A stretch of 64,000 bases of DNA, from NCBI RefSeq assembly GCF_963678635.1, contig NC_087066.1, forward strand, positions 67,215,477-67,279,476, written 5' to 3'. This DNA is from Symsagittifera roscoffensis. Taxonomy: Eukaryota > Xenacoelomorpha > Acoela > Convolutidae. Under the pieces are notes generated by a model. It was not told where the DNA came from and did no database searches. It saw only the letters and a program-made list of their open reading frames with translations. Below, piece by piece: positions 28,001 through 40,000 of this stretch (position 1 is its first letter; each line of letters opens with the position of its first letter). The translations under genes and the position numbers were made by a program.

Positions 28001-31000
28001 ACCAGCTAACGCTTACACGCCACGTGGAATTGAACGCTTCTAAAATTTTACTCATGAAATCATTATTAAATTAGAATTTAAATACACTTATCACAGTATT
28101 TACAGAATCAGAACTGACAAAGCAATCAGTTCATTAAAGATAAGACACGTAAAAAGTATAAGAGTAAACGAAAACAATAATTCATCCGCTACATGAAAAG
28201 TGATCCAATATCGTCGAATAGTTAAGCATTACCTTGAAACCAATTTTTCAAACAAGTCATAATTGGATCAAAAATCTGATTAGCATAATTCTAAGACAAA
28301 ATGTTCTACAATATTTTCAACTAAGAGGTTCAATCTTCTGTTTAATAAATCAATAACATAGCCAACTAACAGTTGGAAAAGAGTAATGAACGCCAGGAAA
28401 CTGAAAAAGCTGACTTGTTTTCAAGAGCCTTCAACTTTTAATTTCAAAGAAAAAAAGATGGCCTTAAAGCTTTTTGAATTTGTAGCACAATTTATGAAGG
28501 ACACTTTTTTGTTGAAATTAACCCAATTTGAGAAAACTGGATCAATACGCAAAACTTTTATTTCACTGGGATATCTGATAATTAATTTCCATTTTCGAAG
28601 TCGATCACCTGTGTCCTTTACAATTTTCCTGTTTGATAGTGGAGTTTGCCTTCCTTTCAACAATAGAAATGTACTGAACTTAAAAAGAAATCACAAGTCA
28701 AACCGCGAAAAATCAAAATTGAGCGTGAACAAATTAAGACTTTCCTAAAAAAACAAAAAATCAGCAAGACCTGTATAAGAGTCTCCACTACGTTCATTAA
28801 TCTTAATAAAATTGACAGGACCAATCAAACTCACTTGACTTTGGCAACTATCGGAGATTCAAAAATAGCTAATCTCTAAAGCATTTTTCTATTTGTAAAA
28901 AAGATGGATATTATTTGTCGTTTTCATACAATAGACACACTCGTGTCACCACTGGAGCTAGAACCCCTGTACGCATGCGTGGAAGCATTTTTCCATTCTC
29001 TGAAGAACAGTAACTTCCGTAATTTCTTTTTGAGAGAAATGCCGCTCATTTCTTGTCTCAAAACAACAATACTCGGCGATCTTGCGTTTAACTCGGAGGG
29101 TAACCGGGTACCTTTGACCATTCCAGTTACATGTTGCTTCACTTCTCTATTGTTGAATACAAAGAGAATAGTGTTAAGAGCGGGATAGAGGAACAAGTAA
29201 TACCCCTCACACCATGTCAGCCAATTTTCTCCAACAAATCCGTAATGTGAAGTGTTAGATAGCTTCGAATTAGAAATAAGTATGGCGCACAATTGCGTTG
29301 CAGTATGAACAATTGAAAGGGAGAGACTGAACAAGATCCCTCTGTATTTCTGCATGCTTTTCCACCATCTGAAACAACCGAACTTCAATTATAAAATGAA
29401 TAGAAACCCTTATAGCCGAGACTTAAAAATGAATAAAAAAGTTTTCAAGTCCCACTTTCTCTCAAATACACACGTACAGGGGCGGATTCAACCCCCTGCC
29501 GACCCAAAGGGTCCCCCTTTGGTACTTTTAAGAAATCCAGTTTTGGCCGACCAACCTTAAAATCTTTCTAAAAGCGCCTTTGGCGCCAATATATACTAAT
29601 TTTGAGGGGCGGCGCGCCCAAAAAAAGGCAATTTTTCGGTCAAAATTTTCCAAAAAGTGTCTAGAAACGCCTTTTTGGCCTATTTTTTCAAAATTTTGCC
29701 TGCGGCGCAGAAAATTTGGCCAAACTAGGGACAAAACAGTGCTTCGGGAGAGCTCGAGAAATCAATTTGGTCGACCTAAACAAAAAATGGTCGACAAAAT
29801 TTTCGAAATTTTTTTGAAAATCCGCTCCCCTCGAGAAAATCCTAGATCCGCCCCTGCAAACGTATAACAAAAAATATTTCTTTTCATCAAATGATGCAAA
29901 TGCCACTAAGCCAATATAGTATAGACCGAGACTTATAAAGCCGAAAGAAAAGGAAAAATTGAAATTTTAATAGATCGAGTTGGTAAAATTTAATCAACAT
30001 TAATAGCAAAGGCTATTTTCCAGTTTCTCGCCCTTCTCTTAAGACTACAGAATAAAGTTCTTGGATAATTATTCATACGGCAATTTGCATGAAAAAATAG
30101 AGTAACAATGAGTAACAACTGATACGTTTAATTACAGTTTAGAACATCAAAAGCATTTTGTAACAGAAATTTGTAAAACGAGTTTCTGCAAAAATGTAAG
30201 ACGGAATGGTGCGAGAAGAGCCAAAGCAAATTTTGATACAATAGCGAAGCTGTAACATCGCAAAAAATGAAGAAAAAAACATTAATAAAATCAGCTGTTC
30301 CGGAGTCGAACCCCCTTTCTGTAGATCGAGAGTCACGCGATCTATTACCTGGGGCATGGGCTCTTGTCAATCAGGAAACACTAGCCACCAAAAAATAGAT
30401 ACCAAGATATACTGCTATACCAAGAAAGCCAGATATAACGTTATTGCTGCAAAAAGTCCACCAAATAAATGAGCGCTTTTATTTCCGGCTTGCATCCAGA
30501 AAAAAAAGTGGAGTTTGTAATGACACAACGCTCAACTTGCGTAAAAACATATCGGTTGCAGTATTTCGCGTCCTGCGAACCGAAAAAAGTCTCGTACCCA
30601 GATGCAACAACTTACAATCGCAAGTGCAATTAAGCAGTTTTTCCCAAAAACTTTCAAGAGTAAAATTTTATAGGAAAATTCAGTTACCACCAAGAAAAAT
30701 CCTGAAGAAGACTATTTCCTGGTGATTTAACACGAACTATAAAAATTTCTTCACTTCATACATTCAAATTTTAAGCACAGAGGCAAATCGAAGCTTCGTA
30801 TTACTTGCGATACAACGCAACCGCAGCCTTGCAAGCTAGCGAACAGAAAATTATCCGGAAATCGAACAAATCGAGTTATTTTATTTTTTGGGAATAAGAA
30901 ATACTAGCGTGTGACGGAACTCCATTTACAGGCTTGGTAATATCCAATTTTGTTGTTTTTATTCAAGTTTTTCCAACTCAATTTTTGAAAAACCATTTTG

Positions 31001-34000
31001 AAGTTTTTAAATCTAAGTTCTTTGCGAAACTTAAAACTTTAGTTCCGATTCTCAAAATTTGAAGTTCCCAACGCTTTAATTGAACACTGTTAGAGTACTC
31101 TTAGGAGTTGCAAATCTTGCGTCCAAATGCGACCGTTCAATTGCTTTTAGTTTTTGAAATATGACGTTTTTTAATTAAGTTTTTTCAACCCAAATTTTGA
31201 AAATCCATTTCAAAGTTTTCAAATCTAAGTTCTTTGCGAAACTTAATTAAAAACTAAAGGCAATTGAACAAACGAATTTGGACGCAAGATTTGCAACTCC
31301 TAAGAGTACTCTTACAGTACCCAATTACAGCGTTGGGAATTTCAAATTTTGAGAAACGGAACTAAAGTTTTCAAATTTTTTTTTGAAAAAAACATTAAAA
31401 ACGTCAAATCTCAAAAACTAACATGTTTTGAACAGTCTAATTTAACGCAAGATTTGCAACTCCTTTATACAGTACCCAATTACAGCGTTGGGAATTTAAA
31501 ATTTTGAGAACGTAACTTAGTTTTCTTATTTTTTTTTGAAAAGCCACAAAAAACGTCATATCTCGAAAACTACGAAGATTTGCGCAGCCATATTTGGAGG
31601 CAAAATTCGCAATTTCTGGTAGTACCCTGAAAAAGCCTCAAGATAGATATAAAGCACTTCAAAAAATTTGAAGTTGACATCCCTAAGTTCTTTGAACAAT
31701 TTAAAAAAAGACAACACAAACGTCACTCTAAAACTTGAAGAAATTGTGCAGTCGCATTTGGACGCAAGATTCGCATGTCTTGAGAGTACTCGGACAGCAA
31801 CCAACTATAGGGTTCGGAATTTCGACTTTTAACACCAAAATTTTTTGGCATTCATGATTGGAGGCCAACTTCGCAACCCTTGTGGGAACCCTGACAGCAA
31901 TCCACTATTGAGCTGCTTTTTTCAAACTCGGTGAAATAAACACTGAATTCAATCTGGTAAATCGAATAAAAACTCTTCAATGCAATATACGATATGGCTT
32001 AAAAGTGAAAACTCTTTCGCTAAACATGCAAAAAATAGTACTTGAAAAAAGTTTAAACGTGGCGAGATAGTTAAGCACGCATTTAAGACAAAGGCGAAGC
32101 TTCGCTTCGCAAATACTACCGAGAACAAGACTAAAAGCAGCTCTATAAAGATCAAAATGAAAAGTAGAAATATGCCTCGAATTAGTAAAATCCGGCTACG
32201 TCTCGGATTCAAACCTACGACCTACTGCGACCTAGAGATTATAAATCTCACACTAACCACGGACGCTTTATTTATGACAAATGGTAGTCCCAAATAAAGC
32301 AGAGAACAGATGCTAAGCAATTTCCAATGGTACAGAGAAATTTCCATATGAACAATTTTATTTGCGAGTTAGGTTAGAAAAAAAAGAAGGTTCGTACTAA
32401 TACTCGGTAGCTCGCTATTGATTAATTTGAACTAAATAAATAACACCCTTTATTGCTTTCAATTCTGACCTTTTAGCCTTTTCATGAACACTCAACTCCT
32501 GCTGTCTATGCAAGGGACAATTGATCTGATGGCTTTCGTGCTTCGTTCCCATTACACTCTGGTAGCGACCGGTCGTCTTCCGATTCGCTTCTATCCCGGC
32601 GCTGTTCGGCATTATAGTCGTGTTCAATCTAATCACTAAATGATGCTTGCGCGCCACGAGAGCTTGCAGGATATAGCATGTGCACATTACGAAGTTCGGC
32701 ACTAGAAGATAAAGTAGAGACGGTGCTGTCGGCACTGATTTGGCGGGAAATTGCACGAAGAATGAGCGTCTCCTGCCGCCTAGTTGAGGTGTCGGTGGCT
32801 CTACTTTGGTACAATGTTTCTTTGCACGCAACAGAATACTCGCCCTGCAAAAATCGATAAAATAGGGCGGACTGTTCTTTGCTTCCCTTAACAGTTCCAC
32901 GGGCATCAAAAATAATATCGGACTTATATTCAAGAACGGTTCGATATACAAAATTTTTGGCTCTGCCATTATAGTCTACTAAAAGCCTCCCATAATTAAA
33001 AAACCTACTGTGGTGACGCTATATATTTTTTTGTTTCTAGGCTAGGAAGGGGGAGGCTTCAATGGGAATAGAATATTTTTCTGGCAATAAGTAAAAAATG
33101 CATATTTGATTTTTCCTTACACAATATATGAAGGTTGAATGGCTGCCACCAAGACACACGCGAATAAAGTGAAAGTCAGTTTTAATCGAGGCCTCGACAG
33201 ACAATGGTAGAGATAGTGAAAAGGAAACACGAGTGACAGTGTCCTCCGAATGGCCATACAAGCGAGCCATAACTGCTGCAGGTGCAGAAAAAGCATTCCA
33301 GAGAAGGCCATTGCGAGGAGATAGGAGGGTGTGTGGATAAGGAAGGGTACAAAGTATTCGTGTAAGAAGTTGGAAACGACAATTGGCAATAAAATGACAT
33401 TGACGAATATGAAGTCGACAGCCTAAAACAACTCGAACTGCTGTGAAACAATCACCAGTCCGTACGTTCTAAGAACATGCTTAGAAGGAACTTTTATAGG
33501 TGAAAAAAAAAACATTAATTCAAGACAGCAAATAAAGCATTGTAATTTAAGGAGCTGAAACAGATTGAGTGTTTACAAAAAAAACTAATCTAACTGTATA
33601 CAGACAATTCAAATCGGTCTATCAAGTATCAGCTGCGATTTGGTTCTTTTTTTTAAAAGGAGGCCGATTTATATGAAGAACGGTTCGAAAGCAGAAAGGG
33701 TCTAAGTGCAGAACGATATTTATAATACACTCTCGCTGATACGTGTGGCCTGCTTGACAGTCCCGACACTCGAAGTGTTTATGAAAAAAGTAAGCCATCG
33801 GCACTGACCCTACCGCGATTTTTCATTACCTAAATTGCCATTCTGGTACTTTGGTCTTAGCATTATGCTCTTACCCTATTCTAATCAAGGCTCCGCCTCC
33901 CTTTGTGAACAACTTTGAAAAAAATGTAATTTGAAATAAGTTGGCATTTTGAAAAGTACTTACTTTCAATGTGACTATCTCGAATCTCCTTTCGATTCCA

Positions 34001-37000
34001 GAGCTGAACTTCAGTTTTCGCAGCAGCAACACGCCACTCCACCACACACAACTGCCAATCACCACAGAAAACAGCAGCAGCGAAAAAATAAACTGCAGAT
34101 CCAGAAAACTACCCAGATAAGAGCCCATCGCACCTTTGGGATTTCTGCTGGTAACTCCATTATAAACATTTTTAACGGGAAACAAATACACAATGTAATC
34201 ATCGAAAGAGCATTCTTCACTTAAATGAGTGGCTTCCAAAACTTCATAACTGTTTACCGAAGTCAGGTTTACACTGGGCGATAAAGAAGACGCGGATGAG
34301 TTAAGTTCAAAAAAGGTTGAACTATTAAAAGAGACGGAAAATCCCGTTGAATTCACATTCGTGGAAGTGCTGCTGCTCATTGCACCAATTGATTTCATTG
34401 TACTCTGCTATTATCCTTTTCAAGTTATTCTGGTGGCGAAACGTGTCTGATATTTTGAGCAAGGTCAAACGCATTTCATTTTCACACGAAAACTGCGTTG
34501 TTATCGATTTGTTTCATTTAATTCAAGGTTGACACCCAATCAGAAAATCAATGAAGAAACCATCGTTCTCTTCTGATGAGAGTAACGAAATTAATTTGAT
34601 GAGAGGATAAATGGTTAATGCGAATTCTTTTTCTTCGATTTGATTGATAAATTAATACACTAACAACAGTAAAATGATAAGAGCTCGATTTTTAAATATT
34701 TTATAATTAGCAAACCATTGTTTTCAAATAGAGGATTACATTTTTTACTTCACACTTTCAGGCTTTGCGTTCTCAGTGATAAGATATCGAGATTTTCTGC
34801 TCAAAAAAAACAATTAACAAACATTATTATTTATAAAAAAAGATATATATAAATATAAAAACGAATCCATTGAATGACTTTATAGCTAACGGGGCATACG
34901 ATGCTAGGATTCAATTTTGAACACAGTGAAAACAAACTTAAAAGAACTTTGATGAAGCAAACTACCTCAACCTTAGACGAAGTTGCCAATTAAAAAGGAT
35001 CAAATAATTAGCTTTTAAAGCAACTTGTTCAGTGTGACGTCAGGTTTGTCGGCAACTATAACTAACATTGGTATAATAACTTTTACAAATATTAGTATAA
35101 CTGACTTAGTGGGTAGTCATAACTCGGTCTGTTAATGGAGTCAACTTAATGCAATCTTTTCAGCGCCCACTTCCCAATAAGGCGTGATATAATTAATCCA
35201 AACAGACATGCAACTGTTTGCTAGTTTGATAAGTGAGCAGAGCATTATCAAACATGGCCTATTTGATTGGTAATTGTGACCAGATTGGAGTATACACAGC
35301 ACAGGTTTACAGTCTCGTTACAGTCTCCTTTATCTCACTTATCATTTTGAACCAGTTTGAAGCGTTTCTTTTTAACGGAAAAACTAACTGTATGAAGCTG
35401 AAACTCATTCCGTGCTATCAAAGATCACTATGCCAATAATGAAATACCACAACTTTTAAATTTCTCTAATTGGCAAAACAGACACAGACGCAAAACTTCG
35501 CTTTGCAAACACTTGCGAGAAAAAGGCAAAAAACAGCTCTATAAAGTTCAAAAATAAAAATTAGAAATAAACCTCGAGACTTAGCAAAAATTCGGTTATT
35601 TCTGAGATTCGAACCTGCGACCTATAAATTAACTAACTCGCCAACTACTCAGCAACGGAAGCTTACTATACGCCAAACAGAAGCCACAACAAAAGCAGAG
35701 AACAAATGCTATGTAATTTTTAATGCTTCAGTGAAATTTCTAAATAAGTGAACACTTTTAATGAACTTTTATTTGCGAGTTAGGTTAGAAAAAAAAGTAA
35801 AGTTCGAAATAACTCACTAGGCTGATCACAAGTGTAAAAACTGCTGTAGCATCCATAATCCAGGTTCCTTCATAATACACTCCGCATTTATGTGTAAATT
35901 AAATAGAACAAATCAGTTGAATTTTATTCACCTTTTAATTTAGCTGCAAGATTTAGTTTAAAAATAATTTGGTGAAGATGGCTGACCTGTACTGCAGATG
36001 GCTGGTTGTCGTGAGTGTAGTCCATGAACAGTGCATGGGGTAGAGAGGGAGTGAGTGGTCGAGGGGTGGAGGAGGGGAGATAGAAGTCCCCAACTGGTCG
36101 GCCTCCGTACCTGTGGACCTGTCGTCCCAGCTCACGGCAGTTGTATGCACTCATCGCTTCTACAACCACATAGCTCAACCAAATGCATACGTTCAATTTT
36201 TTAATTCTTTCATACGGATGACTACGCATTATCTTGCCTTAAATTATATCAATTTGAAAAAAAGTTCCGACCACCACGATTTAAATTAAGAAAATCAAGA
36301 TTCATGGAAAATTAAACAAAAAATTGATTAGTTGCATTTTGTAAAACATTCATGTTAATTTTTCTATCAAAGGGAGATTGAACTAGGTAGATGTTAATGA
36401 GAGGTAATTATAAAAAAAGAGCCAACTGACAGTTGGAAATGAGTAATGAACAGGCCCCGGGTTTTAGTTAATTAACTATTTTTTATCGAATTTGTTTTTT
36501 TTAAACCTTGTTAAAATACTAAATATGCATAAAATTTTTGCTTCAGTTTTCAGTTTCAAACCCATTCTGCTCTTAGACTACTCTGCTTATTGCTCCGCCT
36601 CCGGGGGACAAATTGAAGAAAAATTTGAAATTTGTTAATTTTTCAACAACAAACTTATTATGTAAATTGGCCTTGAAATGTACTCGAAACATTCAGGAAC
36701 AGATATGCGAGCAGTCTTCATGATTCCAATGCTTTGCACGGAGTGCAGCCAGTATTTAGACAGCCGCGTATTCATACTCGTCAGTATTTAGACAAATACT
36801 GTATGAACCAATCAGAATCGAGAAAAGACATAAATAATCCAAAATAAATCATAATTATTTATTAATTTCTTCTTTGTCTCGATTCTGATTGGTTGAAACA
36901 GTATTTGTCTAAATACTGACCAGTCTGAATACGCGGTTGTCTAAATACTGATATGTAACCCTATTTTTCGTAGTTAACCAACTATTTCTGAGAAAATGGA

Positions 37001-40000
37001 GGAAATAAACTTATCAGAGAGAAGCGCTTTATTCTAACTATTTATGTTGAACTTCTCTAGAAAACCGACAGTATTTTAGAAATTATACGCTAACATTGAC
37101 ATCTTCAACAAGGTCTGTGATCACATTGTGGGGGAGTTGACTAGATGATGTACATAACAAAACTTGAAAATTTACAAATTTACCGGTAAAATGCTTCCAC
37201 AAATGAAATACTCGGATTTGTTCCAGACTCGTTGAAAACGATTTTTTTTGCAGTTTTGTTGAAACGCCAGTTTTAATTAAGTTTTCTTCAACTAATTCGA
37301 TGGTTTTTAAGGAACTATTTAGTTAACTAAAATGATTCTTTTTACTTAACTAAAATCACTTGCGAATTTTGAAGAAAAAATAAATGTCCATAATGGTCTT
37401 TGAATTTAACAAACAATTAATGTTTGAAACTTTTTGATGAAATAAACAATTTAAAAAACTGGATAAATAGTTAAAACTTTTATTTCGCTGGGTAATCTGA
37501 TAATTAAATTCCATTTTCGAAATAGGAAGTCAAACACTTTTTCGATACTTTTACATTTTTGCTGTTTGATAGAGGAGTTTGACTTCTTTTTAACAAATGA
37601 AATGAAGAGAACTCGAAAAGAAATCAAAAGTTTAGAGCGTATACAATTTTAAGAATTTTTTTTGAAAAAAAAAACAGACAAAAAATCACCAAGATCTATA
37701 TACAAGCACTCACTACGTTCATTAATCTTAACAAAGATAGCCAGTTGAGAGCCAGAATATTCCGACCCAAATTGATTTTAAAAAATCATAAAAACAAAGA
37801 AATTTTATCTTAAATAGTAATAAAAAGTTCCCAATTTTTTGTCTTATTTTCCTGTTAATATTTTATTTTTTGTCTTATTTTCCTGTTAACATTTTTCTGG
37901 AACCGATTAAATCAGGTGAATAAAAAACAAGAAAAATCGGTAACTATAAGAAAATTTCTTTAAAAGATAGCGTTAAATGCTAGTAGAATTAAAGATAGGT
38001 CACCCTCTAAACAATTTTTTTCTGAAAATCAAAAACGGACCAGAATCACGACGAATAGGGCTGTAATAAGATACCACACATGGCTCCTAAGAACTTTTCT
38101 TTGAGATAGTCAAAGTTGACTGCCAAAAAATAAACATAGCCAACAGGCAGTTGGAAAAGATTCAATGAACGGAAGGAAACAAAAAAGGAAGGAAACTGAC
38201 ATGTTTTTTGAAACAATTTCAACTTCCGAAATTCAAAAAAAAAACTGGCTTTGAAGCTTTGAAAATTTATGCTTCCCTGATAAAATTAACTCAATTATGA
38301 GAAAACTGGATCAATAGGCGAAGTTTTTATTCTAAAACTAAAATCGTCTTTTGAAATAAGAAGGCGATCACGTTTTTCGTGACCTTAACAGTTTTGCTGT
38401 TCGATGGTATAACACAAGTGTTTCGATGTTGTCAGATTATTTCATTGAAGCACACTTAAAAGATGTAAAAGTTTACACCGCTTAAGAAGAGTTTTCATGT
38501 TTAAACTACAAGTAGCAAAGCCTTTTTTTTACTGTGCACACTTTGGAAGAAAAGAAAAGAATCCGTAGCTAAGTTGTCTCACTTTAATCAAATTGAAAAC
38601 CGATCCAAAACTGGCCAAATTGTCCCAATCTGAGTCCACTGTACACAATTTTGGACAGTTTTCTTTGCAGCTTGAGACACAACTGCAATAGTTTTATATG
38701 ATACATAGCTTAGCTTCGTTGGATTTTTTCTGAGTTACATGAACTTGCGTGAGGAAAATACAGTGAACGCAACTTCCTCCTCGCCTTCGGTGATCGGAAT
38801 AATTGGAATAGGCTTACCTCTTACAAGTGACGTGATTCCCAGTCTGTTCACAAACACCATGTCTAGATCCTCTCTGCCTGTGAACAACTCGGCCATAACA
38901 TAGAAGTCCTTCTTCACTCTCCTACAAGTATCGACTGCAAACTCAGCTACGTGTAGGGGGGTGCTATGACAATTGTCCAGTCGGATTCCGTCGAACATCT
39001 CGGCTGTTTTTGCACAGTACTTCTCAACTCTGTCCCACAAGTAGGGACTGTCTTCGCGACACTGGCCGAATCGCAGCTTGATACTAAAACACCGACAGAC
39101 TCAAAAAACTCAAAAAGCACGGACTTTTCTAAATTGATCGATATATTTGCTAGTAAAACCACTAAAAACATTGAGCAGACTTAGACACCGAACTAATACG
39201 CCATGTTTTTATACTTACAAGAAAATGTTTTCTACTTACTGGTAAATATTGTTTCTGGGTTAAATGGCTTACAATTAAAATAAACTCATCGCTATAACCA
39301 ACTGGGTCAAGAGCAAATATACGACATTTCAAACATGGACTATGTCAAACATCCGAAAAAATAATAATTATGTAATAATATGACTTTTAAATTTCAAAAA
39401 CAAGATACTGTTCAATTTTTTATTCCAATTCAGCAGTCTCTAGGTTTTAAGTAGTCAGAGGGTGCGCTACTCGCGCGTCGCAGCGATAAACGACTCTAAC
39501 TTTCATAAAGAGTCCTACCCTCGGGTGGCAAGCTCCCAGAACACTGGCGCGACTGCGGCATCCTCCCTCATTCGACCACTACAGAATCTTTTAACCGAAG
39601 GGTAGAAATGGGATCTTTGCCCTACTTTGTCAGAAATGTCGGATGTTTGCCCTAGTACAGCTGTTTTTCGGTTGTTTCCAACACTTTTGGTTTTTCAGGT
39701 GTTTGACATATCGGATATTTGTACTCTACCCAATAACAATAATAAAAAATTGTTTTTGGGCAGTTAAATTGTTGGTACTTAACGAAACAAAGTTAAAAAC
39801 CAAAAGTTTTGCTACCTGGGAGAGCACCCTACCTGGGAAAATCTTGTATCTTACTTAACTTATAGAAATTAATTCTTAAAAGCTCTGTTATATTTCTTCA
39901 CAGAGGCGAAGCTTCGCTTCACAAACCCTTGCGAGAACACGACAAAAAGCAGCACTATAAAGTGCAAAAACAAAAATTAGAAATATCCCTCCAATTTAAA

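Noticed and set aside
29580-29867. Plus-strand 95-residue frame ([17 protein letters not shown]...) as a protein
   Set aside because: It lies within the hAT-like MITE, and its mirror frame on the minus strand is equally long; non-autonomous elements do not code here.
32629-32850. Alternative frame over receptor exon 3 ([14 protein letters not shown]...)
   Set aside because: The phase from exon 2 selects the other frame, which contains the hydrophobic TM5 and joins correctly to exon 4.
33622-33804. Minus-strand open frame with Cys and His ([17 protein letters not shown]) as a receptor exon
   Set aside because: It lies in the first receptor intron. Splicing 33,964 directly to 33,422 already gives a continuous TM2 with correct phase, and inserting this segment would break it.
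34399-34860. TATA-like words as a proven promoter of the nested gene
   Set aside because: Such words are frequent in this AT-rich DNA; no supporting initiator or conserved motif was seen.
38735-38817. Extension of AGL exon 8 to the in-frame stop ([16 protein letters not shown]...)
   Set aside because: A strong donor AGAG|GTAAGC at 38,818 joins to exon 9 and restores VREAMSAYN, as in homologues; the extension matches nothing in AGL.
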